DNA from: Symbiodinium natans
Lineage: Eukaryota; Sar; Dinophyceae; Suessiales; Symbiodiniaceae
DNA length: 64,000 nucleotides
Direction: 5' to 3'
Assembly (NCBI GenBank): GCA_905221605.1
Contig: CAJNDS010002474.1
Location: 203,501 to 267,500, forward strand
Below, piece by piece: positions 27,238-35,459 of the stretch (within the stretch, counting starts at the first letter, position 1; each line of letters opens with the position of its first letter). A program made the translations under genes and the position numbers. The notes beneath the pieces were generated by a model. That model made no database searches. It saw nothing but the letters and a program-made list of their open reading frames with translations, and was not told where the DNA came from.

Positions 27238-27948
27238 CTATGCTTGTGACATGGCAATCTCCTCCACGGCAAATGCTTCATTGTCTTCGCCCGTCTTATC
27301 TATTGCTATCTTAGCATCATCTTCCGAGTCACTGCTTGAACTCGAACTGGAACTCGAGCTCGCACCGATTGGGGCATCCTCGGCCTGCTTCACCACGATC
27401 TTCCGCTTCTTCGGGTCCTGTGTGCTTCCTGCTTCGGGCGAATCTGGCGGTTGTCTAGACGGCTTGGGCTTTCGAAGGTCCTCTGAGCTACCTGCTTCGG
27501 GCGAGTTTTGCTGCTGTTCGGAGACCTCCAGCGGTTCTCTAGCATCAATAAACCCTTGCTTCCCTCGGGGCCCTTCTGTCAGACTCTCAGGTAAAATCGG
27601 GATCCCTTTCAACATGCAATGGGACATCACTTCCTCCTCGGACGCAGGACGCAAGGAATGCGCTGAGCACAAGATGGGAATGCCTGCATGCACCACCCAT
27701 ACCGATTCCGAGTTTTCTTTCCCGATAACCCGCGCTACCGAGCTCCATTTAGTCCCACCAGTCTGCATGTCCCGCCTGTACACTACAAAATCGCCAGGCA
27801 AATAATCTTCACGGATAGCGACAGCGTTGCGGGTGAGGGCTTTTTGGACTCTTCGGCTGCAATCTAGATGAATCATCGCACCCTTGGCGTTCATCCTCAT
27901 CTGATGTCTCTGGGCAAACTCGCTGTCCTTGCTGTGCCTCGCCTCCAA
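27238..27948 (-). CDS. pol: Integrase C-terminal domain and linker, element 2 pol
   Basis: The 236 residues are in frame with the integrase core upstream (after UAG 27964-27966) and with RT downstream (before UAG 27238-27240). An SH3-like integrase C-terminal domain is visible: YLPGDFVVYRRDMQTGGTKWSSVARVIGKE...HAGIPILCSAHSLRPAS. A Pro/Glu/Ser-rich linker with two near-copies of the phrase SPEAGSxxDxxKxK and a serine run follows. The ATG is unlikely to be a true start. The sequence encoding its end holds the second copy of the polypurine tract. Confidence 0.75.
   Translation of the reverse strand: MEARHSKDSEFAQRHQMRMNAKGAMIHLDCSRRVQKALTRNAVAIREDYLPGDFVVYRRDMQTGGTKWSSVARVIGKENSESVWVVHAGIPILCSAHSLRPASEEEVMSHCMLKGIPILPESLTEGPRGKQGFIDAREPLEVSEQQQNSPEAGSSEDLRKPKPSRQPPDSPEAGSTQDPKKRKIVVKQAEDAPIGASSSSSSSSSSDSEDDAKIAIDKTGEDNEAFAVEEIAMSQA
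27290..27305 (-). promoter_or_regulatory. Candidate central polypurine tract of element 2
   Basis: These sixteen bases are identical to the tract next to the 3' LTR, including AAGACGGG, and lie about 3 kb inside the coding region. Ty1 and lentiviruses use a central copy as a second plus-strand origin; such use here is inferred. Confidence 0.5.
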
Positions 27949-27963
27949 GGCACCCAGGTCTGC

Positions 27964-29475
27964 CTATCCATCCTCATGGGTGAGGGCACCAGGTTCGGTC
28001 GGATTGCGGCCTGTGATCCACTGTTGAGGACTATAGCCCCCAGAGTTGACCATAGCATTCTTGATGGCCACTACCTCTTGCGCAGCCCGCCTGACTTCCG
28101 TGATTCCACGCACCGGCGTTTCATGGATCACTTTGCGAACTATGGCCTTGGCTAGGCCACCATGTCTTTCGACTTTTCCTAGTTGCCATGGAGCCTCAGT
28201 AGGAGCATATTTCAGGTCGATTCCTTTCTCTGCGGCCCACTTGGAGAGCAACCCCCGGTTGTGGGTGCCCCTATCGGCCATTAAGACCTTCGGGGGTCCC
28301 AACCAGGTTACCCAGCGTTGTATTGCCTCCAAACACATCTCTGCACTCGGCGGCCCCTGATGCTCTTTCGACACTGGGCGCAGAACCTCAAGTTGTTGGA
28401 AACCAGAGGCTATGTCGACCATATTCATGCACTGAAACCGCTGTTTGTCAGAATCAACCACCTCAAGGATGTCAACTCCAAGTGCATCTCCAACCTGGTA
28501 CTCCTTCGTTCCAGACCCCACCGGATGTCCTCTCGGCTTCCCGGATGTTTTGATGCATGTGTCGCATCGTACAAGCTTGGCAGCCTGCACGAATTCCTTG
28601 GAAGCACCTCCTGCCTTCAAGATCGCTTCGAGGGTCCTAGGAGCAGGGTGGTTGAACTGCCTGTGCAATCGACGGATTGCCACTCGGACCTTCTGCGGCA
28701 GCTTGCGCCACAGTGCTCTCCTCTCTTGCTCGTTTTTAGGCACTCCTGGAAGGGGAAGGGATTCTAGCCATGCTCTCTCACGTTCCTCGGGTGTCGTTGG
28801 CGGCTTCATGGCTTGCTCAACCAATCTCTCCTGTTCTTCTCTCATCTGTGCTTCTTCAACGCCTCCTGAAGATACCCCTTCTAGATCTCCAACACCTCCA
28901 GCGATTTCAACATCCGACCCTTCGGGTGTGTCAGGCTCGTAATCAGGCACATCGTCCAAATCGCCACCTGTGGCTGCAACCATCGCGCTCGACATCATCT
29001 CGAGGTACGCTTCATCAGCGATGGTCTTCAAGAGATCTACGAACTTATGCTGATTTGTGTCCTGATATGCTTTGGGTGTGTAACCATCACCCTCAAACCA
29101 CACGCAGATGTCCTTCCCAATAGTGCGGGCCAACGGTCCAACGCACACCATATCCGCATCTCCCTCACACTCATGGGTGTACACTCCACAGTAAGGCATC
29201 ATGGACATGGGAGACAGGATGCAAACAGTCACTCCTGAGGCGTCAGACTCACAAAGCAAATCCATGATGATCTTAGAATCCGGTTCCAAAGCCTTGTACA
29301 CGATCAGACCTGGCCTGTGCTCGTTGATCTCGTGGACGAGTCGGGTGATCTTGTAATCCTTCGGCGACATTTGGGAAATTCCGGGACACAAGGGGAACTC
29401 TTGGTTGTCATGGATGAGTATCAGGGTAGTCGCGGGATCTGAGTCTGGGCTGTACGAGGGAATACCAGCAACCAT
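27964..29475 (-). CDS. pol: Integrase zinc-binding domain and catalytic core, element 2 pol
   Basis: Residues 1-200 are an acidic linker without a clear family. The zinc-binding part is H271-x4-H276...C304-x2-C307, followed by the core: D335 (LGVDILEV), D401 (LMADRGTH) and E436 (WQLGKVERHGG), with 34 residues between the last two, close to the usual D,D-35-E. This is a copia-type integrase placed before RT. The ORF is bounded by single in-frame stops (UGA 29485-29487 upstream, UAG 27964-27966 downstream) inside one long frame. Confidence 0.88.
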   Translation of the reverse strand: MVAGIPSYSPDSDPATTLILIHDNQEFPLCPGISQMSPKDYKITRLVHEINEHRPGLIVYKALEPDSKIIMDLLCESDASGVTVCILSPMSMMPYCGVYTHECEGDADMVCVGPLARTIGKDICVWFEGDGYTPKAYQDTNQHKFVDLLKTIADEAYLEMMSSAMVAATGGDLDDVPDYEPDTPEGSDVEIAGGVGDLEGVSSGGVEEAQMREEQERLVEQAMKPPTTPEERERAWLESLPLPGVPKNEQERRALWRKLPQKVRVAIRRLHRQFNHPAPRTLEAILKAGGASKEFVQAAKLVRCDTCIKTSGKPRGHPVGSGTKEYQVGDALGVDILEVVDSDKQRFQCMNMVDIASGFQQLEVLRPVSKEHQGPPSAEMCLEAIQRWVTWLGPPKVLMADRGTHNRGLLSKWAAEKGIDLKYAPTEAPWQLGKVERHGGLAKAIVRKVIHETPVRGITEVRRAAQEVVAIKNAMVNSGGYSPQQWITGRNPTEPGALTHEDG

Positions 29476-29484
29476 AGCCGTGCA

Positions 29485-31590
29485 TCAATCCATCATGCAA
29501 ACCGTGCGAACACCAGATCGGTAACTGTTGCGCTGGGTAGGGTTCATGATTGCTGTGTAGGCCTGCTTCTCTTTTTCATATGCAAGGCTGCTGTGATACG
29601 TAGGGTGCTGCACGACCAGGACGAAGTCGGCTCCAGAATCGATCTCGGTAGACCCCGCGTCTCCTTCCCGAGATGTCCACGTCCGACCACGCTTCGTGAA
29701 GGCCACCTCACTCCAACTCAGAGGATGCATCTCCCGAGAAACCGCAACAAAACGTGGCAACTGCTTCATATCCATGCCCTTACGGACATCATACAAAACA
29801 ACACGGATGTTCTGCCGGAAGTTCTCGGCCGTCTGCAACTCATCTGAAGGACCGCACCAAAGCTCCTGCTTGCAACGGAGAAACTTGCTGCTAATACGCG
29901 AGCCCAATGTATCCAACAACTCCGCCAAAATGCCACGATCCAGCCACGGACCAACCTCGCGGGTGATGTCATGCCTCCAATCATCCGCAATAGCGCCGCT
30001 GGTTCGCGGGATCCTCTTCCAAAGCGGTGGCGGCACACTAGGTTCCGCAGGCAAAATGCGTGGCGTTCGCGACCTCTGCAATGTCTCGCGAGTGCGAGCC
30101 TCAGTCCTAGCTGCAGCTCGGCCCCTCACATCAGCATCGCTGCGAAGCTCAGTTGGCTCCCTTCTCCGAGGGATTGGATCTCGGCCTCCCTGCAAAGACT
30201 GCAGCTCGCTCCTCAGGCGATCGTTCTCCGCAGCCAGCAGCTCCATGCGCAGCCTCGCGTTCTCGGCCTGCAGGGCAGCTTCTTGCGAGGAAAGGTCACG
30301 ATCCGAGGCTCCCGAGCTCGTGGGCACTTCTCGCACGCGGTCCGTGCCGCTGTATGCTCCAGGGTGCCTCTGCGAAGGCCTGGGCGTCTCCTGCTCCAGG
30401 TCGACGACCTCCTGAGATGGCACCGCTCGTCTCCACGGCCCGTACCATCCAGAGCCCCGCAGCGTCGGCTCATCCCAGCTAACGTGGGTGTAGGCGATGC
30501 TGCGTCGCATGTCCTTCATGACCTTAGCGACAGCTGCAGGATGATTGGTCGACTCCCAGCTACAGCTCGAGCAACGGCCGAAACAGGAGCGCATAGATGC
30601 CCAACAGTCATCGCGACCAGGGTGTACGATCTCAAAATTGCACTCAGCATCGAGGATAGCTGTGGTCAGCTCACAAGCGGCCACAGATCGGTGTCTCGCA
30701 GCAGTGCAAATAAATAAGATGTACATCGAGGAAGGCCGGGTGCTCTTAGCTACCCAGGTGCGTAGGCCAGCGAGAGCATTGACCAAAGCCGGGGCATGCG
30801 CCACCCGATCCAAAATAGCGGGGTTCTTCCCTATATGGTTCGTGATGGGTGCCGGGTCGGATACTGCAGCGAGGTCGCAGACGAAACATGAAGCGTTGCT
30901 GGGCACCTGGGGCCCGAAAACTGATCTCACCAGCTCGAGCGCGGCCCGTTTAGCCTCAGAGTCGTACTGCTTATGGCCATCTGCATACGCCTTCCACTGC
31001 GATGCCCAAGAGTTGATTCTAACGCCCACGGAGCCAATAAAAACAGTCGTGCGATTACCAGCCGGCCTGCTCGCAGCCATATTCGCAGATGTATCAAGAC
31101 TCGCGGCGTCGGGCAAAAAATCGGAACTCAAGGAACCACCAGATGTCTCAGCTTCGCCGGGAAAAGTAGTGGATGTCGCAGCGGTATGCAAACGATCGGA
31201 ACTCACATCCAAAAGATCGCCAGAGCTCGAGGGCTTGTCTGAGCTCACAAGACTCGCAGGATCAGGGTTCACAGGGCCATCGGTGAAACCAAGCTCTCCA
31301 CCCTTCAAACGACCCTCAAGGGTTGGGGAATCGTCTTGGGGACGTTCGTTGCATGGTTCATTCCGATCATCTTGCCTCTCGTGACTCCGTGCCTTCTTGT
31401 TCCGGGGTAGCACTATGGGTCCATTCGCTGATGCTGTCGAAAGCTTTCGTACTCCTTTCGGTAGTACGCTGCGATGCTTCAGACCAGTGCTGAGACTTTT
31501 GCACGGGCTAATGGCACATGCATCTCTATGTTGTCTCTGAGTATCGTGCATGTAAAGTCCCTCATGTTCTTGACCAGTCCAAGCCGACAT
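29485..31590 (-). CDS. RapZ-C-like domain protein inserted between protease and integrase, element 2
   Basis: This 701-residue ORF sits where copia elements pass directly from protease to integrase. Residues 1-170 are low-complexity. Residues about 180-325 resemble the C-terminal domain of RapZ/YvcJ: CDLAAVSDPAPITNHIGKNP recalls the RapZ D-x-R-x3-NP-x-G region, and ILFICTAARHRSVAACE recalls its G-C-T-G-G-x-H-R-S-V signature with Ala-Ala for Gly-Gly. RapZ-C binds small RNA and signalling metabolites in bacteria; no role here is implied. A Leu/Glu coiled coil follows (ALQAENARLRMELLAAEN), then a 200-residue region I do not recognise. Its start overlaps the end of the protease frame by 112 bp in the -1 frame, so expression by -1 frameshift is possible. 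It ends at a lone UGA before integrase. Confidence 0.65.
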   Translation of the reverse strand: MSAWTGQEHEGLYMHDTQRQHRDACAISPCKSLSTGLKHRSVLPKGVRKLSTASANGPIVLPRNKKARSHERQDDRNEPCNERPQDDSPTLEGRLKGGELGFTDGPVNPDPASLVSSDKPSSSGDLLDVSSDRLHTAATSTTFPGEAETSGGSLSSDFLPDAASLDTSANMAASRPAGNRTTVFIGSVGVRINSWASQWKAYADGHKQYDSEAKRAALELVRSVFGPQVPSNASCFVCDLAAVSDPAPITNHIGKNPAILDRVAHAPALVNALAGLRTWVAKSTRPSSMYILFICTAARHRSVAACELTTAILDAECNFEIVHPGRDDCWASMRSCFGRCSSCSWESTNHPAAVAKVMKDMRRSIAYTHVSWDEPTLRGSGWYGPWRRAVPSQEVVDLEQETPRPSQRHPGAYSGTDRVREVPTSSGASDRDLSSQEAALQAENARLRMELLAAENDRLRSELQSLQGGRDPIPRRREPTELRSDADVRGRAAARTEARTRETLQRSRTPRILPAEPSVPPPLWKRIPRTSGAIADDWRHDITREVGPWLDRGILAELLDTLGSRISSKFLRCKQELWCGPSDELQTAENFRQNIRVVLYDVRKGMDMKQLPRFVAVSREMHPLSWSEVAFTKRGRTWTSREGDAGSTEIDSGADFVLVVQHPTYHSSLAYEKEKQAYTAIMNPTQRNSYRSGVRTVCMMD

Positions 31591-34190
31591 TGAGCAAATT
31601 GGGAGAGCAGCAAAGGGGCGTTGTTCGACTCCGGAAGAACGTGAACATCCAGAAGTCCCGACACCAAATTCCTTCCACTAAGCTCGGGTTCATCCCCTTC
31701 ATATGTCTTGCCCTTGCCGGAACGGTCAAGGTCGAATAACAATATGGAAAAGGGAACGCGTCTCGTACCCAGGGTAGAAGTGGTGGAATCTAACCCGTTA
31801 AAGGTCTTGGCCTCCGAACTCATCCATGGAGCCTCAAACCCCAGGCGGTGTAGCTTCTGCTCTGTGTTACGCATCCATACTCCACCCGCAACGGAGCTAT
31901 TTGCACCTTCGTCAAGTACTGCGTAAGTGTCAGGGCTGGACATCAGATCTACCTCGGGTAGGGTCAAAGTAACCTCGTCATCCTGAAGAACCGCCATGTA
32001 CCCACTCAAGCTATCTTCATCCATGTCAGACATCGTGGTCCTTCGTCTCTCGCTTCCCGCAGCTGCTGACATCGAATGACCTGGGAAAGCGCGTGCGCGT
32101 GACGGCATGTCGGGGATCTGCGTCGTTGTCGGGGGTTGTGGTCTCTCCTCTTCTACCACTGCTGCTAGAACACTGTCTTGCACGATTGCATGTAGCGTAC
32201 CCACTTTGATAGACGGTACTTCCCCTGCGCAATCTTGCGCTACCAACTCATTCTCTACCTGGGTTCGAAGATCATCAAGAACTCTCAGGACTTGAGCGGT
32301 ACTCAGCTGGGTCTCATTTGTGATGTCTTGGTAGATGTTAGATACCAGATCAAACGACTGCGACGTAGCTGATGCGATGCTCTTACCTGTCGTCTCTCTG
32401 CGCTTTGCTTCTTCTCGTGGCATCTCATCGATGAAATTTCCGCAATCCTTGCAAAAGACTCTCATCGTCGATCTAGAACTGCCCAATCTGCTCGTATTCT
32501 CATGACTGCACTGTGTGATGTCCTTCTTCTCTGGCTGGGTCTTCTTTATCTTCTCAACATGCCCACAATCCCTGCAAGTCCTCACCGTTACGTACGCATT
32601 GGTTCCATGTGTGCTGACATCCTTACACACCCTGCACTTCACCGGGAGTGGAGGATTCGGGGGCTTCTTCTTCGCCGTATAGTGACTGGATGATGCTGGC
32701 GCAGATACTTGCGCTCCCTGGCCGGACGGTCCAGAGGCTTGAGATGGTCCCATGCGGTCGAGAGGAATCTCTCGCCTAGTGACCTCTACTGTATCTTCAT
32801 CGATCTCGTAGTAGTTGCGCACCCAATCCAGATATGCTGCAAGATACAACGAAGGCTTCTTCTCCTTGAATCCCCATACCGCATATCCCGGGTACTTCCA
32901 TGTCACTTCCTCAAACGACAACCCTGTATGTTGCCCGAACTTGAATCTCTGATTTCCTCCAGGTGGAACAACCTGGCTACCCAGATCACGTACCTGGGAA
33001 GGTGACAGTCTAGGTGCGGCGCTTGACTTCGGCGTTGCGCCTGCCTTGTAGGCCATCATGGCATGAGACGTCCCTTGTCCTCCATCGGAAATCACCAGGC
33101 AATCCTCATCATCATCACTGGAATCTGACAGAGTCGCAATGAAAGCCTGCTTCGGGACGTACGCTTTCCACCCAGGTGAGGCACTTGAAGAACCGAACCC
33201 TTTTCCGAATCCTTTTCCCTTTGGGAAACCCTTCGTAGTACCTTTCCCTAGATCCTTTCCTTTTCCCTTCGGCCAACTGTCCTGTGACCCAAGGATACGT
33301 TGACTGCGTAGGTGAATCAGTCCGTGATGCTCAATCATGATCTTCGCATAACCTTCAAAGGTATCTATCCCACCGGCACATGCCTTGATCATCAACTGCT
33401 GATCTCTAGTCAGACCGCTAAGTTCCAGTAGCAATTCGGCCCTCAAACTGTCCGAAAGACTAATCCGAGGATCTAGCTGTTGCATGAGCAGCCACCAACG
33501 ACGGCGCCTGCCTACGTAGCTGACAACAGACTCGATTTGCTGCCTAGCCAAGGGTCCGAACTTGTCCTGACCACTGCGGAACAAAGCCTGAGCTTCCTGT
33601 GTACCAAGCGGGAAAACCATCCTCTTTATCTCATCAATCAGAACTTGAAGTCCATTCTTTTCACCCAACTTGGCAATGCCCAAATCCTTCGCCTTCTGGA
33701 AAGCATCACCTCTCAAACCCTCAAGCACTTTAAGAACTGTTTCCATCCTGCCGTCATCAACTTCTTCTGAATCGCCATCTTGATCGCGGCCACGCTCATC
33801 AGCGTCTTCGTGGATGAAACCTTCCATTCCATCAAACGACCCTTCCGATCTAGGTCCATGCTCCGACCCTCTCTCTGACGATGCTCCCTTCGGGGTTCTC
33901 TCCTTCTTCCCTGTCTCGGGCTTGCTTGAAGTTGTAAACGACTCATCCTTCTTCTTCTTACGGACTTTCCGGGATCGTTGTTCTTGGGCTGCAATCCGTA
34001 ACTGTGTTCGGAACTCCCACTCATGGTAGTCTTCTGGCGATCCTCCGTAGATGAAACTACCATTCTTCGTGACTGTGGGGGCTGCATCGTACACCTTTTG
34101 TCGATATCTCAAACCTGCAACTGTCATGATCCAAGATACCAACAACCAACTTGCTTCTTGATGTGTCGAACGATCACACCACGCAACCAA
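31479..34190 (-). CDS. gag-pro: Gag and protease, element 2
   Basis: The start is probably ATG 34127 (MTVAGLRYRQ), since residues 1-21 of the longer frame look like leader. GGSPEDYHEWEFRTQLRIAA is a Gag-like opening. A helical body (residues about 150-300) and Gly/Lys-rich repeats (KGKGKDLGKGTTKGFPKGKG) follow. A short segment near residue 415-460 (FKFGQHTGLSFEEV...YLDWV) resembles the C-terminal motif of ExoX-type exonucleases. Several C-x2-C pairs near 515-605 suggest zinc ribbons. The protease has D760 in AVLDEGANSSVAG, D-E-G where D-S/T-G is usual, then VLPESNNAPLLLSQF, the typical copia protease end. The final 112 bp overlap the next ORF in the -1 frame. Confidence 0.8.
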   Translation of the reverse strand: MVAWCDRSTHQEASWLLVSWIMTVAGLRYRQKVYDAAPTVTKNGSFIYGGSPEDYHEWEFRTQLRIAAQEQRSRKVRKKKKDESFTTSSKPETGKKERTPKGASSERGSEHGPRSEGSFDGMEGFIHEDADERGRDQDGDSEEVDDGRMETVLKVLEGLRGDAFQKAKDLGIAKLGEKNGLQVLIDEIKRMVFPLGTQEAQALFRSGQDKFGPLARQQIESVVSYVGRRRRWWLLMQQLDPRISLSDSLRAELLLELSGLTRDQQLMIKACAGGIDTFEGYAKIMIEHHGLIHLRSQRILGSQDSWPKGKGKDLGKGTTKGFPKGKGFGKGFGSSSASPGWKAYVPKQAFIATLSDSSDDDEDCLVISDGGQGTSHAMMAYKAGATPKSSAAPRLSPSQVRDLGSQVVPPGGNQRFKFGQHTGLSFEEVTWKYPGYAVWGFKEKKPSLYLAAYLDWVRNYYEIDEDTVEVTRREIPLDRMGPSQASGPSGQGAQVSAPASSSHYTAKKKPPNPPLPVKCRVCKDVSTHGTNAYVTVRTCRDCGHVEKIKKTQPEKKDITQCSHENTSRLGSSRSTMRVFCKDCGNFIDEMPREEAKRRETTGKSIASATSQSFDLVSNIYQDITNETQLSTAQVLRVLDDLRTQVENELVAQDCAGEVPSIKVGTLHAIVQDSVLAAVVEEERPQPPTTTQIPDMPSRARAFPGHSMSAAAGSERRRTTMSDMDEDSLSGYMAVLQDDEVTLTLPEVDLMSSPDTYAVLDEGANSSVAGGVWMRNTEQKLHRLGFEAPWMSSEAKTFNGLDSTTSTLGTRRVPFSILLFDLDRSGKGKTYEGDEPELSGRNLVSGLLDVHVLPESNNAPLLLSQFAQCRLGLVKNMRDFTCTILRDNIEMHVPLARAKVSALV

Positions 34191-34370
34191 GCAATCGTGT
34201 CACTACGTCAAATCGATCGTAGCACTCCTCTCGCAATCAACCAACAATAGTTCGACGTTGCCTCAGCCGATCGGTCAGAGGACTTGGGAAAAATTGTAGT
34301 TCGGCTTTCACTCACACACACTCCAACCCAATGGGCCCGCCGGAACTGCCTCCAATAAAGGAGCAAGCAA

Positions 34371-34382
34371 GCTCCGCTACCA
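34371..34382 (-). promoter_or_regulatory. Primer-binding site of element 2, initiator-Met type
   Basis: On the - strand TGGTAGCGGAGC starts one base inside the LTR. TGGTAGC is complementary to the 3' end of eukaryotic initiator methionine tRNA, the usual primer of Ty1/copia elements. The exact dinoflagellate tRNA was not compared. Confidence 0.65.
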
Positions 34383-34383
34383 G

Positions 34384-34561
34384 TTTGAACACGGGCGCAC
34401 ACCAGGGACACACTTTTGCCTATAGCTCAAGGCGCCTGCGATCCAAAACACAGCGGGTATGTACACTATACAAATCATGCTGCTTATTGGGCTTTCCTAA
34501 ATGTGAGTGTTTGTTACGGCATGTGCTCAAGCTTTACACAATAAACGAGGAGGTATTCTCA
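34384..34561 (-). repeat. 5' LTR of element 2
   Basis: This is identical to 24084-24261. At 178 bp it is short even for copia elements. Confidence 0.93.
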
Positions 34562-35341
34562 GCACCTCACACCCTCAAGGGAGAGCCATCTTCGCAAAAC
34601 CCCTTAGCCACAGCCTCAAACCCAACTTTTAACTAAAACGTTAAGCTCAGACACCCGGGCACATCTCCTTCCGCGAAGGCAGAGGTGGCCGTAGCGGGGC
34701 AGAATCGTGGCTCGGTCTGGGTGTTGCAGAGGGTTCAAAGAATATTCACCAAGCTTGCTTCAGTGTTTACAGTTGCGAAGGTTTCCGCAGTGCGCTCCGA
34801 AAGCCTAGGGTTTTGGAGCTTAACATGGAAGATTGTTGGCCTTCAGGTTCAGGCTTGCAGTTCAGGGATTGCGAATCCATGCTCGGGTTTAGAAAGCTTT
34901 GAGTTCTGATTTGATGGGCTATCGGCCTTGCCTTTGCTCTGTGTGGCTTGGATTCCTGCAATTTGGCAGTGAAAGCAAAAGTAGCGTATACTGCGGCGGC
35001 TTCTTCTCAACTCTGACAGCCAACCAATGTTGCAACTATGTCACTCGTGAACTGCTTTGCTATTGTGGTTCTCCCCTTTTGTGATGACCACACTTTTCTT
35101 TTCAGCTGCCTGTTGTGGACACTATCCGTTCCCCTGTTTTGACTGGCAACAGGCTGCGCCAAGAAGCACGAGCAAGGTTGCGGGAAGTGCAGTGATGCCG
35201 TCAAACTCCGCCCGACACCCGGGGCATGTCGGGTTGCCTGCAAAAGGCAACAAGGTGGCCGCCAGGCATTCAGGTGCATGTGTTTCGTGCTCGAAGACAA
35301 ACACATTAGGAAAAAAGGTCAGATACAAGGTTCAACACGAC

Positions 35342-35459
35342 TCCACCACTCCCCCCCCCTCCCCCCCCCCCCCCCCTCCTCCCCCCCCCTCCTCCCCCCT
35401 CCTCCTCCCCCCCCTACTCCTCCCCCCCCCCCCCCTCCCCCCCCCCCTCCCCCCCCCCC
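35342..35459. repeat. C/T-only tract
   Basis: About 118 bases are almost purely C with interspersed T on the + strand, only two A residues breaking it. It is a homopurine/homopyrimidine stretch able to form triplex or G-rich structures. Confidence 0.95.

Larger units (their letters stand above)
24084..34561 (-). mobile_element. Element 2: 10.5 kb Ty1/copia-class LTR retrotransposon with RapZ-C-like and dioxygenase-like domains
   Basis: Direct repeats of 178 bp at 24084-24261 and 34384-34561 are identical. Flanks carry the 5-bp duplication GCACC (24079-24083, 34562-34566; a sixth base, T, is ambiguous). Reading on the - strand: LTR, primer site, Gag plus protease (34190-31479), an inserted ORF with a RapZ-C-like domain (31590-29485), integrase (29475-27238), dioxygenase-like domain plus RT (27234-24889), RNase H (to 24433), polypurine tract, LTR. 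IN before RT is the copia order. From 31590 to 24433 everything lies in one frame cut by four single stop codons. Identical LTRs imply very recent insertion. Confidence 0.93.

Noticed and set aside
31479-31590. A defined -1 slippery site between protease and the next ORF of element 2
   Set aside because: The overlap and direction would allow -1 shifting, but no convincing slippery heptamer with a downstream structure was found.
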